Of a DNA stretch of 6,575 nt, positions 1 through 5,345 are shown one piece after another. The notes beneath the pieces are model-generated. The model searched no databases and was not told the origin of the DNA. It saw only the letters and a program-made list of their open reading frames with translations. Position 1 is the first letter of the stretch; each line of letters starts with the position of its first letter. A program made the translations under genes and the position numbers. Source of the DNA: Patescibacteria group bacterium (GTDB taxonomy: Bacteria; Patescibacteriota; Saccharimonadia; CAILAD01; GCA-016700035); NCBI GenBank assembly GCA_030917125.1, contig JAUPVH010000018.1:1-6575 (forward strand), in the 5' to 3' direction.

Positions 1-1277
1 GGAGCTTCTTCTTTGCTCTGGGAGGGGTATACCTTTGTGAAGCCATCAAAAACCAGCACTCGCCCACTGGCGCGCAAGAGAGCATTAGTTTGCTTTGCTT
101 GAATATTGATTTTCGTTTGTTCAAACTCAGCTAATGCCATTTGCGAGGCCAGTGTTCGTTGCCAGACGAGGTTATAGAGTTTTGTCTCGTCTCCCCCAAG
201 ATCAGGTATGGTGTGTGGTTCACGCTCGGGATTTGTGGGGCGAATCGCTTCGTGAGCTTCTTGAGCGCCACGTGACTTAGTTTTGTGGACTCGAGGTTTT
301 GCGAGTCCATACTGTTTACCAAGTGAAGTTGTGATGTAGTGCGAAATACTGGCCAGGGCTTGGTCTGAGAGTGTCACTGAGTCGGTACGCATATAAGAGA
401 TGAGGCCCGCTTCATACAGCGATTGAGCAGCCCGCATCGTGCGTCGGGCACCAAAACCGAGTCGACGATAAGCATCTTGCTGGAGTGTACTGGTTGTGAA
501 TGGTGCTGGCGGTGTGCGGCGTAGCGGTTTCTTTTCAACTTCCAATATCGTAAAAGTATCAGATTTGAGCTGGTCCACAATTGCGTGGGTGTCTTTGGCG
601 TTGTCGAGTGCAATCTTTTCTTCATTCACGCTGATGAGATTGGCGCTGAGTTCGCCGTTTTTTGCTCCGAGTTGGGCTTCGATTGACCAGTATTCTTCTG
701 AATTGAAAGCCTGAATTTCTTTTTCGCGGTCAGTAATAAACTTCAGGGCCACACTCTGTACGCGCCCAGCTGAGAGGCCGTAACGGACTTTTTTCCAGAG
801 TACTGGCGATAATGAATAACCGACGAGTCGGTCAAGCACACGACGGGCTTGTTGGGCATCTACGAGGTGCTGATTGATTTCCCGGGGATGAGCTACGGCA
901 TCTTCGAGGGCTGATTTAGTAATTTCAGAGAAGGTAATCCGCTTCATCTCTTGGTTGCTGTTGGGTTCTAGAATTGAAGCTAGATGCCACGCAATAGCCT
1001 CTCCTTCGCGGTCAAGGTCGGTTGCGAGCAGGATAGTATCGGCGCCTTTGGTGGCATTCTTGAGCGTTTTAATGCGCGCTGCACTCCCTCGTGGAACCAT
1101 GTATTGGGGTTCAAAATCATGCTCAACATCAATGCCGAGTTTTGATTTTGGCAAATCTCGCACGTGACCGTAGCTGGCCACGACTTTATAGCCCTTGCCG
1201 AGGTAAGACTCAATCGTCTTGCCCTTAGCGGGGCTTTCTACTATAAGTACAGTTTTTTTAGTTGAAGATTTGGCCAT
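1..1277 (-). CDS. topA: DNA topoisomerase I (type IA), N-terminal 425 residues, truncated by the window edge
   Basis: This gene encodes a type IA topoisomerase, which relaxes negatively supercoiled DNA by cutting and rejoining one strand through a tyrosine intermediate. I translated the minus strand from the ATG at 1277-1275; the frame stays open to the edge. The Toprim domain starts with VLIVESPAKGKT, which holds the catalytic Glu14, and has the acidic metal-binding motif DLDRE (Asp87, Asp89, Glu91). GLSAGRVQSVAL lies at 167-178. The active-site motif GLISYMRTDS places the nucleophile at Tyr295, and QEAHEAIRPT follows at 339-348. These are hallmark motifs of bacterial TopA. The C-terminal part, including any zinc fingers, lies outside the window. 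There is no Shine-Dalgarno sequence before the ATG. The gene follows dprA by about 60 bases, a pairing common in bacteria, and appears to have its own promoter. Identity is near certain. Confidence 0.97.
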   Translation of the reverse strand, partial: MAKSSTKKTVLIVESPAKGKTIESYLGKGYKVVASYGHVRDLPKSKLGIDVEHDFEPQYMVPRGSAARIKTLKNATKGADTILLATDLDREGEAIAWHLASILEPNSNQEMKRITFSEITKSALEDAVAHPREINQHLVDAQQARRVLDRLVGYSLSPVLWKKVRYGLSAGRVQSVALKFITDREKEIQAFNSEEYWSIEAQLGAKNGELSANLISVNEEKIALDNAKDTHAIVDQLKSDTFTILEVEKKPLRRTPPAPFTTSTLQQDAYRRLGFGARRTMRAAQSLYEAGLISYMRTDSVTLSDQALASISHYITTSLGKQYGLAKPRVHKTKSRGAQEAHEAIRPTNPEREPHTIPDLGGDETKLYNLVWQRTLASQMALAEFEQTKINIQAKQTNALLRASGRVLVFDGFTKVYPSQSKEEA

Positions 1278-1304
1278 AAATATTGGTTACGTTTGTATTA
1301 CGTA

Positions 1305-1328
1305 GCTCGCCGATTGTACGGGGCGAGC
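1305..1328. repeat. Perfect 7-bp inverted repeat bracketing the topA -10 box
   Basis: GCTCGCC (1305-1311) and GGCGAGC (1322-1328) are exact inverted copies separated by 10 bases, and the spacer contains the -10 hexamer of the topA promoter. No T-tract follows on either strand, so this is not an intrinsic terminator. The position is typical of a repressor or supercoiling-sensitive operator, but no regulator can be named from the sequence. Confidence 0.5.
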
Positions 1329-1342
1329 ATTGGACTTGTCAA
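1313..1342 (-). promoter_or_regulatory. Sigma70-type promoter for topA
   Basis: On the minus strand, TTGACA (1342-1337, a perfect -35) is followed after 18 bases by TACAAT (1318-1313, five of six matches to the -10 consensus). Transcription would start near 1306, giving topA a leader of about 30 nt. The -35 box overlaps the TGA stop codon of dprA, so topA can be transcribed independently of dprA. Read-through from dprA is not excluded, because no terminator is visible between the two genes. Confidence 0.7.
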
Positions 1343-2226
1343 ATCTCAAGTAGGCCAATCCACGAGTTCCCGCCCGCCGAACGCACATAGTTTTGCGTCT
1401 CTAAAATGGTAAGTGTACTCAAGAGGGTTGGAATTGCAATGCCTGAGGCCTTTGAGAGGTCCTCGGTGGTACTTGGTCCAGCGTGCAGAATCGAGAGTAC
1501 TTGCTTTGCACTCTGACTTAATTCTGTTGTAGACATCATCTTTCCAACTGAATTGTTTTGGCTGATCTCCAGGATTGAATATATATCAGCAGCTGATGTA
1601 ATCGGGCTTGCCCCGGCTTTGAGTAGATTATTCGGCCCCGCCGAACGCGCACTCGTAATGGGTCCAGGCACTGCAAGAACGTGTCGATTTTCATCGAGTG
1701 CCAGCTGGGCGGTGATGAGAGATCCCGATTTTGCATCTGCCTCTGGAACAATTGTCGCCTCACTGATTCCGGCAATGATTCGGTTGCGGGCTGGAAAGTG
1801 GTGCTTTAGCGGGGGTGCTGTTGCTTCGTATTCACTGATAAGCGCGCCACCGGAGCGCACTATCTCTCGAGCGAGTGCGCGATGAGCAGTTGGATAGATA
1901 TTTTCAAGTCCAGAGCCCAGAACTGCGACAGTCTTGCCGCCCGCCTCGAGGGTGGCTTGGTGCACAATGCTGTCGATGCCATACGCCAACCCACTAACAA
2001 CGCATATTCCCGACCGAGCAAGATCGGCGGCAATCTTATATGCCACCATTTCTCCGTAGGGCGTGGGTTTTCTTGAGCCAACGATTGCCACCATAGGAAG
2101 CGCTGGGATGTCACCTAGAACATGAATGTGGCGAGGTGGATTATAGATACTTTTTAGGGCAGTCGGATAGCCCTTGTCTGAAAGTTGTATTACTTGCATA
2201 GTAGTTGTGCTTGCATTATCTGGCAT
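1339..2226 (-). CDS. dprA: DNA-processing protein DprA (Smf)
   Basis: DprA binds incoming single-stranded DNA during natural transformation and loads RecA. The Rossmann-like DprA core is clear. Numbered from the ATG at 2226, it shows VGSRKPTPYG near 49-58, SGLAYGID at 78-85, FPARNRIIAGIS at 144-155, SGSLITA at 167-173 and GPNNLLKAGA at 197-206. Residues from about 235 to 295 form the C-terminal winged-helix (DprA_WH) domain. The N-terminal SAM-like domain of longer DprA proteins is absent. The start is uncertain. The frame is open to a TTG at 2256 (305 aa), and ATG codons occur at 2226 (295 aa) and 2199 (286 aa). None has a good Shine-Dalgarno sequence. I chose 2226 as the first ATG; 2199 also fits, since the family's YPxxL motif follows it closely. 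The motif usually seen as VVEAxxxSG reads IVPEADAKSG here. The gene ends with TGA just before topA. Confidence 0.95.
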   Translation of the reverse strand: MPDNASTTTMQVIQLSDKGYPTALKSIYNPPRHIHVLGDIPALPMVAIVGSRKPTPYGEMVAYKIAADLARSGICVVSGLAYGIDSIVHQATLEAGGKTVAVLGSGLENIYPTAHRALAREIVRSGGALISEYEATAPPLKHHFPARNRIIAGISEATIVPEADAKSGSLITAQLALDENRHVLAVPGPITSARSAGPNNLLKAGASPITSAADIYSILEISQNNSVGKMMSTTELSQSAKQVLSILHAGPSTTEDLSKASGIAIPTLLSTLTILETQNYVRSAGGNSWIGLLEI

Positions 2227-2262
2227 ATATTCTGTAAACTTAAATTCCTCTGACAAAAGGTA

Positions 2263-2291
2263 TTGACAAATATCTAGTAAAGTGATACTAT
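2263..2291 (+). promoter_or_regulatory. Strong extended -10 promoter driving a plus-strand non-coding RNA
   Basis: TTGACA (2263-2268, perfect -35) is separated by exactly 17 bases from TACTAT (2286-2291, four of six matches to the -10 consensus). TG at 2283-2284 lies one base upstream of it, forming an extended -10 element. The predicted start is near 2297-2298. The promoter points away from dprA and towards pth. No plus-strand gene of credible length follows, only structured sequence ending in a terminator. Confidence 0.75.
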
Positions 2292-2322
2292 ACGTCAGTA
2301 CCTCAGCAACTTACCTTCTACT

Positions 2323-2411
2323 TGGAAGCGAGCAATCTGCTAATTGCGGGGCCATATCCTAAAACTCACCCTCCTTTAGGTTCAACCGCGTTAGCAGATT
2401 GCTCTCTTCCA
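2323..2411 (+). repeat. Long imperfect inverted repeat: main hairpin of the candidate small RNA
   Basis: The arms pair as TGGAAG (2323-2328) with CTTCCA (2406-2411), one C/T mismatch, then a perfect 14-bp stem of GAGCAATCTGCTAA (2330-2343) with TTAGCAGATTGCTC (2391-2404). A small internal loop leads to GCGG (2346-2349) pairing with CCGC (2386-2389). An apical hairpin pairs CCTAAA (2358-2363) with TTTAGG (2375-2380) around the 11-nt C-rich loop ACTCACCCTCC. Compensated pairing this long is very unlikely by chance. Confidence 0.85.
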
Positions 2412-2479
2412 TAGTCACGGCTGTATAGAATATTTAGTGACGGCCGCAAAATCCTTTATGGTGATATGGAAGGGGTAAT

Positions 2480-2536
2480 TGAAAAGTCCACATTGGTTTT
2501 TTACTGGTGTGGTCTTTTCATTTTTGCTGCTTTTTT
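2480..2536 (+). terminator. Intrinsic terminator of the plus-strand small RNA
   Basis: TGAAAAG (2480-2486) pairs with CTTTTCA (2514-2520). After one T/T mismatch, CCACA (2488-2492) pairs with TGTGG (2508-2512), around a 15-nt loop. The stem is followed by TTTTT (2521-2525), GCTGC and TTTTTT (2531-2536). The T-rich tail is on the plus strand only; on the minus strand the stem is followed by TTACCCC. It therefore ends plus-strand transcription and should not stop transcripts coming from pth. Confidence 0.8.
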
Positions 2537-2549
2537 GATGCTAGCACAC

Positions 2550-2586
2550 GATACGAACAAAAAGCGAGCATGACTGTGTTCGTATC
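2550..2586. repeat. Perfect 10-bp inverted repeat downstream of pth
   Basis: GATACGAACA (2550-2559) and TGTTCGTATC (2577-2586) are exact inverted copies around a 17-nt spacer, extendable by three pairs if one base bulges. It sits between the small-RNA terminator and the pth stop codon. There is no T-tract on either side, so it is not a classical terminator. It could be a 3'-end stabilising hairpin of the pth transcript or a protein binding site. Confidence 0.6.
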
Positions 2587-2604
2587 TGTCAGGAATACTG
2601 GATG

Positions 2605-3162
2605 CTATATTTTAAAATGTTCTATGAGTTGGTCATTTGCCCGGTCAATCTGCTCGTTCAGTACAGATTTTTCGAAAGCATTGAACTCTTGCAAGACAAA
2701 CTTATCAAGTGGCATATGGTGCATGGCGGTGGTCCCGATGCCAAAGCGAAGGCGCGTAAAGCTTTTGCCCAGATGATGAGCAACTGAACGCACTCCATTA
2801 TGGCTCGCACCCGTTCGGAACCCAGGAGTCCACCGAAGTTTTCCAAAAGCTAAATCACGATCGTCATACACCAAGCAAATATGGCTCTGGGGAATGTCGT
2901 AATAGTCAGCAAGGGCCCGCACTGCCCGACCCGATTCATTCATATAGGTAGTGGGTTTAACTGCGAAAACCTGAGGCGCTAGCTCAGCCACATCTGCACA
3001 CCAGGCGGGTTTCTCGTGCCAGTTTGCCTGATGGCTCTTTGCAAGTGCTTCGACTATCAAGAATCCGATATTGTGGCGGGTGTAGGTATATTTTTTCCCA
3101 GGATTACCAAGTCCTACGATGAGCGCAGGTCGCGGTTTAGTCGTTTTCGAGTTTGTGTCCAT
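2605..3162 (-). CDS. pth: Peptidyl-tRNA hydrolase
   Basis: Pth is a cytoplasmic esterase that cleaves peptidyl-tRNAs dropped by ribosomes and so recycles tRNA. The 185-residue length fits the family (about 190). The N-terminal signature VGLGNPGKKYTYTRHNIGF supplies Asn20 and the catalytic His30 (Asn10 and His20 in E. coli). KPTTYMNESG holds Asn75. YDDRDL gives Asp100, equivalent to the catalytic-dyad Asp93. SHNGVRS gives Asn122 (Asn114 equivalent), and RLRFGIG follows. The segment that is usually glycine-rich before HNG is here FRTGAS, an unusual variant, while the catalytic residues are intact. The ATG start at 3162 lies inside the 3' end of der (26-base overlap), with no clear Shine-Dalgarno sequence, so translational coupling is likely. 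It is the last gene of the overlapping chain and ends with TAG. Confidence 0.96.
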   Translation of the reverse strand: MDTNSKTTKPRPALIVGLGNPGKKYTYTRHNIGFLIVEALAKSHQANWHEKPAWCADVAELAPQVFAVKPTTYMNESGRAVRALADYYDIPQSHICLVYDDRDLAFGKLRWTPGFRTGASHNGVRSVAHHLGKSFTRLRFGIGTTAMHHMPLDKFVLQEFNAFEKSVLNEQIDRANDQLIEHFKI

Positions 3163-4477
3163 ACTTACTTTTAAAGATAAGCTTTATGGGCACACCTTGC
3201 AAATCAAACTTTTCTCGAAGCTTATTTTCGAGGTAACGGCGATAGCTAAAATGGATGGAATCCGGGTGGGTTCCATAGATCGTGATTTCGAGTGGAAGAC
3301 TTCCGGTTTGCGTTGCGTAATTGAGTTTGGGGCGCAAATTTCCGGTTGCCGCAGGGGGCTGAGTGCTCATAGCGGCCTGCAGGGCATCATTGATGTCTTT
3401 GGTGCGTAGCTTCTGCTGAGTTTTTTCGCCCACTATGCATATTTGCTCGATAAGTTTATCGAGATTTTTTCCAGTTTGCGCTGAAATGAGCACATACGGT
3501 GCCCACCAGACAAACTCAAATTCACGCTGAAGGCGACGCTCTAGACGCATGCTTTGGCGATCTTCTCCAGTGAGTTCGTCGGACTTATTTACCGCCAGGA
3601 CTAATCCCTTACCGGCTTCGCGAATAATGCCGGCAATGCGTTGGTCTTGCCCCGTGGCGGCCTCTGTGGCATCGACAACGAGAACACAGACATCAGCGCT
3701 ATCTACTACTTGGCGGGTACGTGCTAGCGAAAAGTATTCGATGTCGCGTCCAATCTTTCCGGGCTTGCGGAGGCCAGCAGTATCGGTAATGAGTAGCTGC
3801 TGTCCATCTTGGGTGATAGTAATGTTCACTGGATCTCTGGTGGTGCCAGCAATCTCAGACACAATTGCCGCCTCTTCCCCACCCAATTTATTAATGATGC
3901 TCGATTTACCGACGTTTGGTCGTCCTAAAATGGCTATCTTAAGATGTGGCACGAGCTGTGTTTGGGTGGTAGTTGTGGGCAGACTTTTTGCCGCTAGTGC
4001 TTTGAGCTCCTCAATCCCCTCTCCGTGGTGAGCTGAAACGTGCAGCGTATTTTCAATTCCTAGAGCTTTAAAGTGGCTGGTGTCAGTTGGTAGCTTATCT
4101 GATTTATTGAGCAATAAAAACGTTGGTTTATTGAGAGACCGAATTGTGCGCGCGAGTTTTTTCTCGGACTCGGTGATATGGCTTTGGGTACTATCGATCA
4201 CAAACAGGATCACATCAGCGGTTTTGAGAGAGGCTGCCAGCTGTTCTTGAGCGGCTTGAGTCAAAGTGTCTTTGGTATTCCCAAAACCAGGTGTATCTTG
4301 CAGATATGCCAAGCGGCCTTCCCACTCGACAATATGGCGCGTGATGTCGCGAGTGGTGTGACTTTGGTCATGGATGATTGTGGCGCGGCTCCCTAAAAGA
4401 CGGTTCACCAAACTCGACTTACCTACATTTGGTACGCCGACAAGTGCGATTACGGGAATTTGGGTGGATTTACTCAT
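3137..4477 (-). CDS. der: Ribosome-associated GTPase Der (EngA), tandem G domains
   Basis: Der is an essential GTPase with two consecutive G domains that acts in assembly of the 50S ribosomal subunit. The 446-residue protein is of normal length. Domain 1 shows GVPNVGKS (14-21), DTPG (61-64) and NKSD (124-127). Domain 2 shows GRPNVGKS (185-192), DTAG (232-235) and NKSD (297-300). The KH-like domain spans roughly 355-440 and includes the family pattern RPKLNYATQTG. All nucleotide-binding motifs are intact in both domains; the only small deviation is Val in place of the common Arg in the first P-loop. The start codon overlaps the last codons of the upstream carboxypeptidase gene by 8 bases and has no visible Shine-Dalgarno sequence, which suggests re-initiation by ribosomes finishing that gene. 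Confidence 0.97.
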   Translation of the reverse strand: MSKSTQIPVIALVGVPNVGKSSLVNRLLGSRATIIHDQSHTTRDITRHIVEWEGRLAYLQDTPGFGNTKDTLTQAAQEQLAASLKTADVILFVIDSTQSHITESEKKLARTIRSLNKPTFLLLNKSDKLPTDTSHFKALGIENTLHVSAHHGEGIEELKALAAKSLPTTTTQTQLVPHLKIAILGRPNVGKSSIINKLGGEEAAIVSEIAGTTRDPVNITITQDGQQLLITDTAGLRKPGKIGRDIEYFSLARTRQVVDSADVCVLVVDATEAATGQDQRIAGIIREAGKGLVLAVNKSDELTGEDRQSMRLERRLQREFEFVWWAPYVLISAQTGKNLDKLIEQICIVGEKTQQKLRTKDINDALQAAMSTQPPAATGNLRPKLNYATQTGSLPLEITIYGTHPDSIHFSYRRYLENKLREKFDLQGVPIKLIFKSKYGHKLEND

Positions 4478-5345
4478 AATTTAAACTGAACGCCAAGTTT
4501 ATCATACTTCTTGATTCTTCGAAACGGTCAGTGCTTCCTAAGACCACGGTAATCACCTCACGGTTCTCTCGTTCGGATAACGTTACGAGACATTCGCCGG
4601 CCGCCTGCGTGTAGCCGGTTTTGACACCTCGAACACTGGGGCCATTAAGTAAGAGTTCATTGGTGGTGTTGAGTGGATATTTGCGTCCTTTCTCCGATGT
4701 GATTGTCGTATTCTTGGTTTTGACGGTTTCGCGGAAGAAATCATTCTCGAGCAAGTAGTGTGTGAGGAGCGCGATATCTCTGGCGGTTGAGACGTGGCCA
4801 ATTGTGTCGAGGCCGGTCGGGTTTTCAAAGTTAGTATTATCCATAACAAGCTCGCGGGCGGTATCGTTCATTTTAGCAACAAAGTCATTGACTGATCCGC
4901 TGTGCCATACGGCGAGCGTGATGGCCGCATCATTGGCGGATGGAATGAGTGCCGCCTGCACAAGTTGACGTGCCGTCATTTTGTCACCAGGGATCAGATT
5001 TAGTACAACTGAACCGCCACTTTGCACAGTAGAGATTTCCTTTGGGATGGTAACCAGTTCGTCTAGATTTTTATCCTTCACTATTAAATAGACCGTCATG
5101 AGTTTGGTGAGACTGGCGATTGGTCTTTTCTCATCTGGGGATTTTTCGTATATCGGGTTGCGGGTGCGAGCATCTTCGATATAGGCCGATACGGCTGGGG
5201 TTGAGTAATCTGCGGGAGCTTGCTCGGTGGTGATTGGGGCATAATCTCCAGTCTGTACGGGTTTTGTAGCCTCGCTGGCAGTAAATGGCAATAGGCCAAA
5301 CAGCGCAATACTCATCGACATCAGTCCGACAGATATTTCTTTCAT
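4470..5345 (-). CDS. dacA: Serine-type D-Ala-D-Ala carboxypeptidase (penicillin-binding protein, S11 family)
   Basis: This secreted enzyme would remove the terminal D-alanine from peptidoglycan stem peptides, outside the cytoplasmic membrane. All three active-site motifs are present: SLTK (Ser78 nucleophile, Lys81), SAN (136-138) and KTG (242-244). FENPTGLD, typical of this family, lies between the last two. The N-terminus is a signal peptide: one lysine, a hydrophobic stretch from about 6 to 21, and a likely cleavage site after SEA near residue 26. I place the start at the ATG at 5345, giving 291 aa. It forms an ATGA overlap with the rluB stop and is preceded by AGAGGA six bases upstream. 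The frame is open to 5378, but that extension lies within rluB and would bury the signal peptide. At 291 aa it lacks the C-terminal beta domain and amphipathic anchor of E. coli PBP5 (about 400 aa), so membrane attachment would depend on the N-terminus if it is not cleaved. Confidence 0.92.
   Translation of the reverse strand: MKEISVGLMSMSIALFGLLPFTASEATKPVQTGDYAPITTEQAPADYSTPAVSAYIEDARTRNPIYEKSPDEKRPIASLTKLMTVYLIVKDKNLDELVTIPKEISTVQSGGSVVLNLIPGDKMTARQLVQAALIPSANDAAITLAVWHSGSVNDFVAKMNDTARELVMDNTNFENPTGLDTIGHVSTARDIALLTHYLLENDFFRETVKTKNTTITSEKGRKYPLNTTNELLLNGPSVRGVKTGYTQAAGECLVTLSERENREVITVVLGSTDRFEESRSMINLAFSLNYE

Larger units (their letters stand above)
2297..2536 (+). ncRNA. Candidate structured small RNA of unknown family
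   Basis: This is inferred from a complete transcription unit: a strong promoter just upstream, long self-complementary sequence, and an intrinsic terminator at the end, giving an RNA of about 230-240 nt. A possible closing helix pairs 2311-2319 with 2468-2478 (TTACC with GGTAA, then TTC with GAA across a 2-nt bulge). Inside lies a large hairpin at 2323-2411. A smaller one pairs GTCAC at 2414-2418 with GTGAC at 2437-2441. The apical loop of the large hairpin contains CCTCCTTT, like the 16S rRNA 3' tail. I find no tmRNA tag frame or CCA end, no RNase P conserved regions, and no SRP GGAAGGAAGCAG-type loop. 6S RNA seems unlikely because there is no single long rod. The only plus-strand ATG-initiated frame seen inside it is six codons (from 2459) without a ribosome binding site. 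Function is unknown; mRNA binding through the loop is a hypothesis. Confidence 0.65.

Noticed and set aside
2379..2411. tRNA-like GGTTCAACC followed later by a CCA, suggesting a tRNA or tmRNA 3' end
   Set aside because: The T-arm stem does not pair, there is no acceptor or anticodon arm, and these bases are already used by the long hairpin.
2323..2411. Integron attC-like site or mobile-element end in the long palindrome
   Set aside because: The core GTTRRRY/RYYYAAC boxes do not match, there is no integrase or transposase nearby, and the flanking promoter and terminator fit an RNA gene better.
2459..2479. Tiny plus-strand frame ATG GTG ATA TGG AAG GGG TAA inside the small RNA
   Set aside because: It has only six codons, no ribosome binding site, and lies within the predicted paired region.
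2297..2536. RNase P RNA, SRP RNA, 6S RNA or tmRNA as the identity of the small RNA
   Set aside because: The RNase P conserved regions, the SRP tetraloop domain and a tmRNA tag frame are not visible, and two separate inner hairpins do not fit the single rod of 6S RNA. A covariance search is needed to be certain.
2480..2536. Bidirectional terminator also serving pth
   Set aside because: The stem reads the same way on the minus strand, but it is followed there by TTACCCC, not a T-tract, and is therefore only convincing for the plus strand.
2507..2787. Plus-strand open frames of about 60-90 codons
   Set aside because: They start in the terminator or small-RNA end and run antisense through pth without recognisable motifs; pth is certain on the other strand.
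3549..4031. A 160-codon plus-strand open frame
   Set aside because: It lies entirely antisense to der, whose second G domain explains the sequence; the translation is Ser/Arg/Ala-rich and looks like a shadow.
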